Shown one piece after another: positions 23,729 through 35,300 of a stretch of DNA of 64,000 nucleotides. Location of the stretch: positions 1-64,000 of the forward strand of contig JXTB01000135.1 in the NCBI GenBank assembly GCA_002914805.1. Direction: 5' to 3'. Each line of letters begins with the position of its first letter. Positions within the stretch are counted from its first letter, which is position 1. This DNA is from Parasponia andersonii. Taxonomy: Eukaryota > Streptophyta > Magnoliopsida > Rosales > Cannabaceae. A model generated the notes under the pieces. The model was given only the letters and a program-made list of their open reading frames with translations. It made no database searches and had not been told where the DNA came from. A program made the position numbers and the translations under genes.

Positions 23729-26700
23729 CCTTCTCAAACTGTATAGGTTTCATCTTATACCCAGGTGGCAAGCTTGATCGACAATGCTCTAACCTCATAA
23801 TCAAATCATTAATTATCAGAGCATCATCTACGGATGCAGCAGAATTAACATTGGTAGCCTTCTCATCAGTCTCAATTTTGACACCTTCCTTTGGCTGAAA
23901 TTCTGGAACTATCACTCTATCTACAGCTTCAGCCAATTTCTTAGGGTTTCTAACCCAGTCAGGAATTGGAATGCCAAATGTCTCTGCTCTTAGTATTGAT
24001 GCTGCCATAACAAAATGGAGGTGACCCAGATCAGCTGCTGAAAACTGCAGTGGCTGGGGGAATCGTTTAGGGGCTGACCAGAATGGAACCCCTGTACTGG
24101 TTGCGGCATCTTCAGGGAAAGTATAAATCAACTGCTTCACACGGTTAGAGAAATAATCCTCAAACCTGAGAGACCAAAATGCATGACATCAGTAGCTGAT
24201 GATACAAAATATATATATATATATATATGTACTTCGCAATTTCAAAGAGTGTTCTAAAATATATGAAATCAATCAACTAGGGAATTACTTTAGACGAGCC
24301 CAGGTAATACAATCTTGGAAAGTCTCGCATTTTTCTCTGTCAAGACACTCAAGAACACGATCTAAGGTATCCCTGGCCTGGGCATCACCAGCATTCCTCA
24401 TTGATGTTGTATATTCACTTGGGTTGGACAGGAAGGCATTCACTTCAGCAGGGGTCTTTTCCAGCAAACCCTCAAATTCAGATCGAGCCCACGTCAAGCA
24501 GTGGTCAATGTTGTGAGGGAAAGAGTGCACAGTGCACATGGGAGCTTGCTTCTCTGGTGGGTCCCTCGAGGCACCGTAATTTTCTGTTAAGTGAGTAATG
24601 ACCATCTGGGTGTTGCATTTGGCACCAAGAGTTCCCGACTCGAGAAGTGGCTTTTGGAAATATAAGCATCTCTGATCAACATAAAGCCGGGCATTGACGT
24701 TGTCTAGCGCATTAATTACAACACTTAAATTCTCCCAGAACGCATCATCAAAAACGTTCTCAGTTTCAGGGCCAACTCGATTCTGCAAGGCTTCAATATT
24801 GAGTCGAGGATTAATTGATGCAGCAGCAGAAGCAGCAACTGTGGACTTGGCCTGGCCAATATTCCAATCACGGAACAGAAACTGCCGACTAAGGTTACTT
24901 TTCTCAATTACATCATCATCTGTTATTGTAAGCTTCCCTTGGTTTCCGCATGAAACCCCCATCAAGGCAACATTTTTTAAGAACTCACAACCCAGTGCAC
25001 CAGATCCAACAATAAACACTTTAGCATCCTCCAGTTTCTTCTGGAGCTTGGAACCAAAAACTGAAATCTGTGCATCATAACGGCTATTTAATGGTTTAAA
25101 CTCACTGGAGTCTAGCGGCTCCGTTGGAAGTGACTCCACCGAGTCAAAGTAGAAGAACTGTGGCAAAAAACCAAAAAGTTGACAATTAGCTACAGTAACC
25201 AGTGACCAATGTAAAGAAACATCAAATAACATTTGCACCGAGTAAACAGTCATATTGATAGTTGACACCAATTTTCTTAAAACATTAGGTAATTTAGTTA
25301 GAAATGTTTTAATCAATTCGCCTTAATCAATTCTCAGTGTGAACTATATGACAGACTGTCACATTCCCATGTTAATGTGGGCGAGGTGGGCATTTATGTA
25401 TCTTGCGTAACTGTACTTGCATGTTTATTTGTGTACATGCGTGAAACAGATCCATTCCCATCATCATGCATCCCGTCAGTGTCCATAATTTGGTTAAATG
25501 GGATCTCTACAATCAAGAACAGCTCAATTTTTTTTTTCAGATTATAAACAATAGGTGCACAGGAAATTAGAACATCTAGCACAACATACTAAAAGGTTAT
25601 GAAAATACGTAGTTACGAACCTGGAAGAGTGGATGAAACTTTCCAGAGCAAGCTTTTACCACCTCTTGACCAACAAGACCACCAAACATGGCAGCCATGG
25701 GGTTTAGTACTGCCTTGGCTCCAAAGGCAAAGTGCCTAAGAAGTTTTGGATTAATGTCTTCTAGTTTCCCATCTCCCAAATTTTCATTGATGTGACCAGC
25801 AATAGATACAAGCTTCTGAGCATCCTCTTCTGAGCCCGCAACAGGGAAACGACCCAAATCAGATATAAACTTATCCAGAGCTTGGAATGCCAAGTGTAGG
25901 AGGGGTGGTCGATCAAACTTGGAGAAATCACTCAAAAGAAAATCACCAGGATCATTAAGTGCTTCTCTCAATGGCTTAAATTTCAAAACTTTGGGCTGCT
26001 TCACCTGTGTAACAATACCACCTCTCTCATAAGCACCAAAATTTGTGGTATCCTCCTCAAGAGTAAATGAATAAGCCCTTGACGTCTTAATCTTTCTTGG
26101 CTTTCCATCATTCAGTTCCGTCATTCCCCGAACTTCTGAGAATACAACATAATCACCATCCTGAAATTCAAGTCTTTCATCATCAACACATGATACCAGA
26201 GCAGGGTTATCATTGCTGATGGACGCAATAATACCCGTGTGAGGTTCCTCTCCATCAACATCGAAAACTGTGAACTCAGGGCCAAAGTCACAAAAGACAG
26301 AACCAAAAAGACCTCTAACTTCAGATTTAATGAAAGCAATAGGAGGCTGATGATTATGACAGTAATCATTGAATTCAATAGCTATTTCAAGACCGATGTT
26401 GGTGAACACAACAGCCTGCAATACGGGATGCATAGATGAATTCACAATTCAATTAGAGAAGCAATTTAAAATTAAAAAAAAAACAAAACAAAACACAAAC
26501 AAACATACATAAGCGCACACATGTCCTCAAGTATTATAAAACTTCTATAACTAAGAAAATCTGGACGGTAACTTTGAAAACCTAGCAACTCATATAAACC
26601 ACCATTACAATATGGCACAAAGAAAAGTAAACCTAAGCCATTCAATTTATTAGAAAAAATATATACTCACAGATCAACTAGGTACAGAATAATAAAACAA

Positions 26701-27357
26701 GTACCTGAAAATCAGAAAGTTGTTCCTTCGTCAATTTTGTTGTCAAGGTTTGTACAACTACAGCATTGTTGAGCTCTTGCAACTTTTGAACAGAAGCAAG
26801 TGCTCTGTTCTTACCAACATCACTCTCAGAAAAGATAAAATTACTGGACAAATCCCAAAGCTCCACATTTCCTTCATCGTGCAAAGTCACAGACTTAACA
26901 CCAGCAAGAATGAGGTTCTTTGCTGCAATGCAGAAATTAAGTCAGACCCATCCCACTTGCACCAATGACAGATAACAAGCTAAAAAATTCTACTTAAGAA
27001 AATAATAAAAATGGCAAACATCAAAACTCAGAACAACAACATCATTCAGTTTATTCATTAAAGGCCTTTTAATACAAAAATTCTCTGAATTCGAAACAAT
27101 TTAGTAAAATTAACCTGAACTCAATTTTTTGTAGCAAAACCCCCTGAAGTCCCTAATATTAGTTCTGTTAGAAAAGAAACGTGTTTCTTTTAGTAATTTT
27201 TTATGGTTAAGTCCCCATAATTTTATTTATGGCTTTTAGGTCCTCATTCTTAAATATTTGTTTTACGTTATCCCTTTCAATCTTTTGTCCAACCGCCGTT
27301 AATTAGCACTTACCCAAAATGTACACATCTTAGGAGTAAAATTGGAAACAAAAGCAA

Positions 27358-27404
<47 letters not shown>

Positions 27405-28872
27405 GTTGGGTTCTCGTTTTTGTTCAAGGCAGAGGAAAGAATTTAGAAAATTTTATATGGTTCCAATATTAATCTAGCTTGGTACAAATATTCATATATC
27501 TAGAAGAGAGATATATAAATACTTAGACTAAAGCAGATTAATCTTAGAACCATATAAGATTTTGGCAATATCTGTCCTATAAAATTAACAATATATATCC
27601 CATAAAATTAGAACAACAAAGAATTTAAAAAATTTTATGGTTCCAATATGAATCTAGCTTGGTACAAATATTCATATATCTAGAAGAGAGATATATGAAT
27701 ACTTAGACTAAAGCAGATTTATCTTAGAACCATATAAGATTTTGCAATATATGTCCTATAAAATTAACAATATATATCCCATAAAATTAGAACAACAAAA
27801 CATAAAATTCATAATACATGTCCCATAAAATTGGCAATATATTCATATGCCTCTCTTCTAGATCTATTAATACTTGGAGATCCATATTGGAACCATATAA
27901 AATTTTTCAATTTCTTACATCCGTCTTAAATGATAACAACTGTTTAAAAAATAATAATAATTATTCCCTTTGTTTCCAATTTTACCCTTACTAAAATGAG
28001 GGGAGTATTAAACAAAAAAGATTAAAAGGGATTAACATGAAACAAAAATCTAAGAATGAACTAAAAGCCACAAATAAAAGATGTGAACTTAACTGTAAAT
28101 AAAAAAATAACAGAAACACCTTTCTTTTCCGATAGAACTAATATTAGAGACTTCAGGGGCTTAGCTCCAAAAAATTGAGTTAAGGGTTAATTTTACTAAT
28201 TTATTTCGAGTTCATGGGGTTTTCTTATTAAAAATCCTTCATTAAAACTGCCCCAAAATCATCGCCACGCCTATGAAAATTTCATATTTATACAGAGATA
28301 ACAAGACAGTAAAATCCATCTAGGTCCCACTGACATGCCTTAAAAAACTAACTAATCAAAGTCCTAATACTTAGAACAATAGTAACGGTCTGAAAAAAAA
28401 AACATAAAATCTGGAATGCAAAATTATAATCAAAATTAAGTGCATAATAAAGATCTATACGGAAGTTGTTAAGATACGCACCGATCTCAGCACCGAGACC
28501 CTGCAACCCGGAGACAAGGACGTTCGACGCGAAGAGCCTCCGCATCGTGTCGCGGCCGTAGACGGCCAGCTGCCGGCTGTGCAGATCCTCATCGATGTCG
28601 GCAGGGTTGGAATCACCCAGGGACATAGTGAGCGCGGGTTCCTGTTCTTCCTTAGCTACGCTATTACCACCACTGTGGATGTTATTATTGCCGACGCTGT
28701 TACTGTTGCAGTTGCTGTTGTCGTCGCTGCTGTTCTTCACCGTCGATTCGGCGGTTCCAGCGGTGGCGTCACCGATCCGATGCTTCTTAACGGTGGATGC
28801 GCCTCTACTGTTGTTGGTATCACTCTCTTCTACTACAACCACTCCTTCGCCAGCTCTCTTTCTTGGAAGCAT
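22529..28872 (-). CDS. UBA1: Ubiquitin-activating enzyme E1, copy A
   Basis: E1 adenylates ubiquitin with ATP, holds it as a thioester and passes it to E2 enzymes, in cytosol and nucleus. Coding exons, 5' to 3', are 28872-28482, 26922-26705, 26415-25621, 25157-24289, 24165-23730 and 23125-22529, with consistent phases, giving 1101 residues. A Ser/Asn/Thr-rich tail (1-90) precedes [19 protein letters not shown]. The adenylation site has [12 protein letters not shown] from 519, the DDD at 548-550 and [12 protein letters not shown] from 556. The catalytic Cys is C676 in [19 protein letters not shown]. The C-terminal ubiquitin-fold domain ends [15 protein letters not shown]. No break was found. 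Intron 1 holds a 1.2-kb foldback element. The paralogue starts about 3.5 kb upstream of this promoter. Confidence 0.96.
23499..23675 (+). mobile_element. MITE family copy 1, in intron 5 of E1 copy A
   Basis: It shares with four other copies in this window the start GGTTGCCAATCCAGTAGATTTTTTTT, the middle GACATGCATCATTAAT, the run AAAATGTGCATGATAAATTTTAATTGGCC and the end ATACCTATATATAAGTAAAA. It abuts a (TA)n tract at 23676-23712. The copy seems shortened at its right end. It lies just downstream of exon 5 of the E1 gene, in transcribed sequence. Confidence 0.65.
27063..28237. mobile_element. MULE-type foldback element in intron 1 of E1 copy A, 1.18 kb
   Basis: It is flanked by a perfect 9-bp direct repeat TTCATTAAA (27054-27062 and 28238-28246). 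The ends GGCCTTTTAATACAAAAATTC and, reverse-complemented, GGATTTTTAATAAGAAAACCCC open arms that pair for several hundred base pairs, for example ATTTAGTAAAATTAACC, CTAATATTAGTTCT and GTAAAATTGGAAACAAA. The inner part carries a TA repeat (27364-27400) and a 182-bp direct tandem repeat. No transposase. The corresponding intron of copy B is about 1 kb shorter and lacks it, so insertion followed the gene duplication or was lost from copy B. Confidence 0.88.
27439..27800 (+). repeat. 182-bp tandem direct repeat inside the intronic foldback element
   Basis: Units begin GAATTTAGAAAATTTTATATGG at 27439 and GAATTTAAAAAATTTTATGG at 27621 and share GGTACAAATATTCATATATC, AAGCAGATT and CCCATAAAATTAGAACAACAAA. 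A partial inverted copy lies at about 27830-27915, so the tandem repeat grew from one arm of the foldback. Confidence 0.85.
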
Positions 28873-28884
28873 AAAGTGCAGTAA

Positions 28885-29268
28885 GCTGCTGAAAACACGA
28901 CACGCACACACACATCTATATACACACATCTATAAAAAACTAAAAAAATTCAGGAACAACAATCCGATAACGATCGGTGAACCACCGCCATAAACCCTAA
29001 CCCTAACCCTAAATCGAACACGATTTACCGGAAAAAATCCACAGAAATGAAAGATCGGTGAAAATCAGTAAAGAAAAGACGATAAAAACGTACCGATTAG
29101 ACAGCGAGCAGGAGAAGAAACGGAATCGGAGACGCAGATGGAGGTTTCAAGGAGTAAGATTTGCAGGTGGTCAAGAATTTTGGGGACAAAGCGAGGTGAG
29201 GCAGAGCGGTTCATATAGTAGAGGGGAATTTGGGGGAGAGAGGAGAGGGGTATTTATGGATTTGCATT
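28885..29268 (-). promoter_or_regulatory. Core promoter, leader exon and leader intron of E1 copy A
   Basis: The leader intron runs from a GTACG donor at 29093 to an acceptor at about 28889, just 16 nt before the ATG. The leader exon lies above 29094. A TATA-like CCATAAATACCCC (minus strand, 29247-29260) is matched by CCATATATACCCC upstream of copy B, followed in both by a CT-rich stretch. The leader intron contains three CCCTAA units in a row (about 28993-29011), a telo-box-like motif. Exact transcription starts are inferred. Confidence 0.65.
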
Positions 29269-29886
29269 TTTTTCTAGGGTTTTTTTTTTTTTTGGGAGCT
29301 GTGGACAGGTGCCACTGCTTGAGGACGGGGGGTACTATAGCAAATGCCAATGAGTATGGCGCAAGGTTTTTACTTTTTTACTTTTTTTTTATAACTTTTT
29401 TTTTGGCGCAGACGGAGAGAGATATAATGGGGCGATGGAAAAATCAAAGCAAAGTGGCGTTCCGAGTGGAGGTAACAGATGCAACGTCGTCGAATAATTA
29501 TTCCAGAATTCTCTTATTCCTTTCTTCGAGAACAACATCTTGGCTTTACGCTATTTTGCTTTGTGTTGAAAGGAAAATAACAATAATAAAAATAAAAGAT
29601 TCCATTAACTTTTGATTTTTTTTTCAAAAATTTATTAGCAAAAAAAAAAGTAAAATATAAATAAACTTAGAACTCGTTTAGACTCGCTTTCTTTTTTTTT
29701 TTTTTTTCAACTTTTTTTAAACAGAAAAAATAGAACTTTGTTTAAAAGTTTGTTTTTTAGTTTTTGAAATTTGTTTAAAAAATAAAAATATTAGAAATTT
29801 TTTATTACCATTTATTTTTGAAAATTTTGGTAACTATTTTAAAAAACAAAAACAAAGTATGCATTTATATATATATACATATATAT

Positions 29887-30083
29887 GATTACCAATCCAA
29901 TTAGTATTTCTTTTTTAAGTATGTGTAGATAATTATTATCCAATAGTTATAATAATGTGTATAAAAAAATATGTATTATTAATATTATTATTTTTTATTT
30001 TTTAAAATAAAAAATATATATAATAAATTTTTATTAGCCAAAATAATATTAATGTGTGGTAAAAAAAACATTCTAAATTGGTA
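29887..30083 (+). mobile_element. MITE family copy 2
   Basis: The start GATTACCAATCCAATTAGTAT and, reverse-complemented, the end TACCAATTTAGAATGTTTTTTTTACC are terminal inverted repeats. The centre has ATCCAATAGTTATAATAATG and TAATAAATTTTTATTAGCC as in the other copies. TA-rich DNA flanks both ends. Confidence 0.65.
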
Positions 30084-30180
30084 TATACACAAATACAAGT
30101 CTATACAACTTTTTCTCTCATTATTCGAAGTAAGCCTATACGACTTTCCCCTCATTATTTGAAGTTTTTTGTTTTTGGAA

Positions 30181-31182
30181 GGGTAAATGTCATTATTGGT
30201 CCCTAATTTATTGCAAATTAGCATATTAGTCCTCGTCCTCTTTCTTGTGACATTTCAGTACTTAACATTTTTTTTTGGCATCGTTAGTCTATTTGGTATA
30301 TTTCATTTAAAATTTCATTAAAATTCATTTAAATAAAAGAAATTTTGCACTATTGTTCCTATTTTTCCATAATTTGATTCCATGTTTTTTTAAACATTCA
30401 TATCTCCAATAAAATGATTTTTTTATTAATTTTTTTTAAATTACAGTGATATCTTCTAAAATAAAAGATAGTTATATTGAAACTGTTTGGCAAAAAATTG
30501 AAAAAAGATCTATAGAATCTCCAAGCTTAACTCTATTACTTTTTTTACATATACATAATTAATTATTTTTTCAGAATAACATAAAAAAAAGAAAAAATTT
30601 GTAAAAATTTCAAAGCTTATTTGCTATATTGTTTAGGTAAATAATTAATTAATTTTTTAGAATAATTATTTATAATTAAATGAAAATTTAATGAATATAG
30701 TGAATTTTTAGTCAAATTTAACTAGTAGAAAATGGTGTATATAAAATCATTTTAGTTTTAAAAATAGTAATCTAAATACTTTTTATCCATAAGAGTTGTT
30801 GTAGTTTGAGACAAACCAGGGTTTGTCAATGCCTTTTTTTTGTTGTTGTTGAATTTGATTCTTAAATGAACTATTTTTTTAAATATCCACATTTGAATTT
30901 TAATTTTTAGAAAGATTAGTAGATGCAATATTATTATTCGAAGATATAAATGCTAAAAAGAAAGATAGATTTCAAATTTTTAAATAATTGAAATAATATG
31001 GATTAATAGTGCAAAATTTCTTCCATACAAATGAATTATAACGAAATCTTGAATGGAATATACCAAAAAGACTAACGACACCAAAAATGAAAACGTTAGG
31101 TACTAAAATACCATACAAAAAAAAGATTTAGAAGCAATATGCTAAAATGGTAATAGGTTGAGGATTAATTGTGTTTTTAACC
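30181..31182. mobile_element. MULE-type foldback element, 1.0 kb
   Basis: Arms of about 200-290 bp pair: ATTTTGCACTATT, GGTATATT(T/C)CATT and TAGCATATT appear in opposite orientations at both ends. The ends are GGGTAAATGTCATTATTGGTCC and, reverse-complemented, GGTTAAAAACACAATTAATCC. The flanking 10-mers GTTTTTGGAA (30171-30180) and GTTTTTGAAA (31183-31192) differ at one position, fitting a 9-10 bp MULE target duplication. No coding sequence was found. Confidence 0.75.
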
Positions 31183-31997
31183 GTTTTTGAAAACAAATAA
31201 TGAAAATAAGTTTATCAAGCCTGTTTTATGTTTTTAAAAATTAAAAGTCAAAACAAAATTTTCATTTCTCTTTGTAATTTATTTAAACTAAAAAACTAGA
31301 AATGAATCCAAACAAATCCTTCACGTATCGCTAATCACACCACTTTCGATGTGCATCTCAATTCGAGTTAAATATATATATATACATAGAAATCAGTATA
31401 TTAATTAATCGAGTAATGTATTTTTGTTGAGAACATACCGCACCTTAGAATATTTCGTTTCCTTTTAAAGTTTGTGGTATACGACATGTTTTTCAACTCA
31501 TGATTAGAGGATTGTTCAAACTAAAACTATCGTCAATATTGAAACAAAAACATACAAAAATGTGGCATTTGAATCTTTAAGGATAAGAGTAGTTTACGGA
31601 CCGAATCCGAGATATATAAGTTATCCTACAAGGAATAAGATAAACTACAGAATTTTCCCTAGGAAAAAAAAAACTATAAAGTTTCTATAGTTTAATTAAA
31701 AAACGACATTTGTTTATTATAGCTCTTTTTTATCGAAAACGACAGGTCGTCCTAAATGTTAAAGGAGGTTATCCCGTACGCCGTATACGATATGCTAGAA
31801 GTTTCGCACAGCCGTTTGGTCAATTAATGTCAAATTGTCAACAAATAAAGGACCTGCGGTGTGATTTGGACAAAAATAGATTTTGGTTCTTGGACGCAAA
31901 GCAAAGCATGGCGGGAAGGCAAAAAGGAGAAAAAAGAAGGAAAATATCCTTATCAAGTAAAAGTTCTTCAACGATTTTGGTTTTTGCTATATATATA

Positions 31998-32228
31998 GGT
32001 TGCCAATCCAATAGGTATTTTTTTTCTTTATCTATGGGTAGGTATTTTTTTTTTTAGTCGTTAAATCACCGTTAGATAGTGATCCAATAGTTATAATGAA
32101 GTACGTAAAAAGACGTGCATCATTAATGCTCTTTCTCTCTCATACTTTTTATAATAAAAAAATATGCATACTAAATTTTCATTGGCGAAATTAATACCTA
32201 TAAAAAAAAAAATTTATACAATCGGTGC
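31998..32228 (+). mobile_element. MITE family copy 3, beyond the 3' end of E1 copy B
   Basis: It starts GGTTGCCAATCCAATAGGTATT directly after a short TATATATATA run, has ATCCAATAGTTATAATGAAG, AAAAAGACGTGCATCATTAAT and AATATGCATACTAAATTTTCATTGGC, and ends near ATCGGTGCC. It lies about 145 bp past the E1 copy B stop, so it may fall in the 3' flank of that transcript. Confidence 0.7.
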
Positions 32229-32371
32229 CCCTATGAGATATTAATTTATACATATGAAACATGACTAGCGTTACAAATTTTCAATATGTATCTACAACAT
32301 TCGTTTATTAACGTGGGATCCAACGCTAATTTCCCTAAAATCACAGCTCGACAGAATCGCAAGTAAAGAAC

Positions 32372-35300
32372 TTACCGGAAGTAAATTGATATCAGTGGTA
32401 TGTCAATATCATTATCATCATCATCCTCACACGCCACAACAACGTCCACATGCTGACGGTATGGAGGCAATTCTACTTTGGCCACTTTCCTAGCCAGGTC
32501 CACCACCTTCTTGTCCATGCGATCCTTGTGTCGTGGGAACATACTATTATAAAGCAGGCAACTACCACAGGAGATGCTATAAGCATTGAGGCCTTTGTTT
32601 TTCAGCCACTCCAAAAGTTCCCTTAGGGTAGGATTGTCTTTCACGGTCCACCTGTCCCAAACAGTCCACTTCATGTCACGGTGCTTGATGACCTTTGGCG
32701 GAACAGGCTCAGCCATTGAAAACAATGGAAGCGCTAGATTCGCAAATGTGTTCCGGTAGTCCTCTACTTTGTGGCCTCCATCCAAAAACTTGTAAAGCTC
32801 CAAGCACACTAGACCTGTTGCCATTGCGGTGGAGGTTGCAATTGCGGGGATAATCCTCCCAGCTATAAATTTGGCCTTCAATTTGTCAACCTCAGGAATG
32901 CTATAATTCCGAGCCCTCATGTTGGCAAGACCAGCTATCAGGTCCATATGGTAGTTGGTATCATCATCCTGCACGTTAGAAGTAGGCTTAGTAGTTAGTA
33001 AAAAACATGAAATCATTCAAATCTCTAGAGTAGGAAAAAATCCACAAGTAACGTGCATTGTAGGAATTTTAGAGAGAGAGAGAGGACCTTCTCAAACTGA
33101 ATCGGTTTCACCCTGAATCCTGGCGGCAAGTTTGCACGACCACGTTCTAACTTTGTAATTAAATCGTTAATTACCACAGAATCATCTGCAGATGCAGCGG
33201 TATTAACGCTGGTAGCTTTCTCTTCAGTCTCAATTTTGACACCTTCCTTTGGCTGAAATTCTGGAACTATCACTTTGTCTACAGCTTCAGCAAACTTCTT
33301 AGGGTTTCTAAGCCAGTCAGGAATTGGAATTCCGAATGTCTCTGCTCTCAGTATTGATGCTGCCATAACAAAATGGAGGTGACCAGGATCAGCAGATGAG
33401 AACTGCATGGGACGGGGGAATCGTTTAGGGGCTGACCAGAATGGAGCCCCAGTACTAGTTGCAGCATCTTCAGGGAAAGTATAAATCAACTGCTTCACAC
33501 GATTTGCAAAATAATCTTCAAATCTGAGAAAACCAAAATGCATTGCATCAGGAGTTGACGAGAAAACATAATAAGCCTAGTGTCCAAAAAAATTTAAATA
33601 GAATTATATGATCATCAAGGGAATTACTTTAGGCGAGCCCAGGCAACACAATCTTGGATAGTTTCACATTTCTCCCTGTCAAGGCACTCGAGGACGCGTT
33701 CCAAGGTATCCTTGGCCTGTGCATCACTAGCATTTTTCATTGCAGCAGTATATTCACCTGGGTTGGATAAGTATGCATTCACTTCGGCTGGAGTCGTCTC
33801 AAGTAAACCCTCAAATTCAGATCGGGCCCATGTCAAGCAGTGGTCAATGTTATGAGGAAAGGAGTGCACGGTGCACATTGGCGCTTGTTTCTCAGGTGGG
33901 TCTCTTGAGGCACCATAGTTTTCTGTTAAGTGAGGAATAACCATCTGAGTATTGCATTTGGCACCAAGAGTTCCCGATTCAAGAAGTGGCTTCTGGAAAT
34001 ATAAACACCTCTGATCAACATAAAGCCGGGCATTGACATTGTCTAGTGCATTAATCACAACACTCAAATTCTCCCAGAAGGCATCATTAAAAATGTTTTC
34101 AGTTTCGGGGCCAACTCGGTTCTGCAAGGACTCAATGTTGAGACGAGGATTTATTGACGTAGCAGCAGATGCAGCAACCATGGATTTAGCCTGCCCAATA
34201 TTCCAGTCATGGAATAGGAATTGCCTGCTAAGGTTACTCTTCTCAATTACATCATCATCCGTGATTGTTATCTTCCCTAGCTTACCACATGAAACACCCA
34301 TCAAGGCAACATTTTTTAAGAACTCGCAGCCTAGAGCACCAGATCCAACAATAAATACCTCAGCATCCTCCAGTTTCTTCTGGAGTGTGGACCCAAAAAC
34401 TGAAATCTGTGCATCATAACGGCTATTTAATGGTCTAACAGCACTGGAATCTAACGGCTCTGTTGGTAGCGACTCGACTGAGTCAAAGTAGAAGAACTGT
34501 AAACCAATATAAAGAAGGATTAAATAACTCGAGAAAAATGGTCATATTCTTGATGCAAGAAAATAAAGACTTGTAAAAAAAAGGTAATAAGGTTGAATTT
34601 CAAGACCAAATAAAAACGTAGAGCAATAGAGTATAAGCACATTCATGTTGGTGTTTAGGTACACATATGAGACAGATTAATAGGCATAACGTGTCCTGTC
34701 CATAAGGCACTAGGTAGAGGAATATCCATACATTCAAGTTCATCCCAATTCATTAAAGAACAAAGGCTTAAAACTAGTAACACATACTAAGGCTTCCGTT
34801 GGAACGCAGATTTTTAAGGGAAAAAAATTGCAAGGGAAAACTCATGGAAAAAAATGAAAAGAGGAAAATATTTTTCCTAAAAGTTTATAAAACTTGACTT
34901 TCACACTTTTGCTTTTACTAATTAATATGTCTAACATTCTTTATACTAAAAAATAACATCAAATCAAACATTTGCTTTTCTTGAAAAAAAAATTTATCAG
35001 TTTTTGTTTCAATCCAAACAAGAGAGATTGGAATCCCTTGGAATCTTTTTTCTTTCCCTCAAAAAATCCGAATTCCAAACGGAGCCTAAAGGTTAAAACA
35101 ATTGAAAACTCCTAACCTGGAAGAGAGGATGAAACTTTCCAGAGCAAGCTTTTAGAACCTCCTGTCCAACAATGCCACCAAACATAGCAGCCATGGGATT
35201 CAGTACAGCTTTGGCACCGAAGGCGAAATGTCGCAGAAGTTTCGGATCAAAATGCTCTAGTCTCCCATCAAATGAACTCTCATTAATGCCACCAGCAAAA

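Larger units (their letters stand above)
29269..32371. other. Intergenic region between the two E1 copies
   Basis: This region upstream of copy A contains two members of the recurring MITE family (29887-30083 and 31998-32228), a 1-kb foldback element (30181-31182) and AT-rich filler. The last 120 bp before 32372 are the 3' flank of copy B and match the 3' flank of copy A. No gene was seen. Confidence 0.6.

Noticed and set aside
24694-25080. Plus-strand frame of 128 codons in E1 copy A, and a similar one at 34033-34419 in copy B
   Set aside because: Both lie antisense to the same conserved E1 exon. Their similarity to each other follows from conservation of the E1 coding strand.
28989-29013. 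Interstitial telomere or chromosome end
   Set aside because: Only three CCCTAA units inside a gene leader; too short and in the wrong context for a telomere.
29670-31320. Possible larger element with TTAGAACTCGTTTAGACTCG and GGATTTGTTTGGATTCATTT ends around the 1-kb foldback
   Set aside because: The end match is weak and interrupted by poly(T) tracts, and no target duplication was visible; pairing could be chance in AT-rich DNA.
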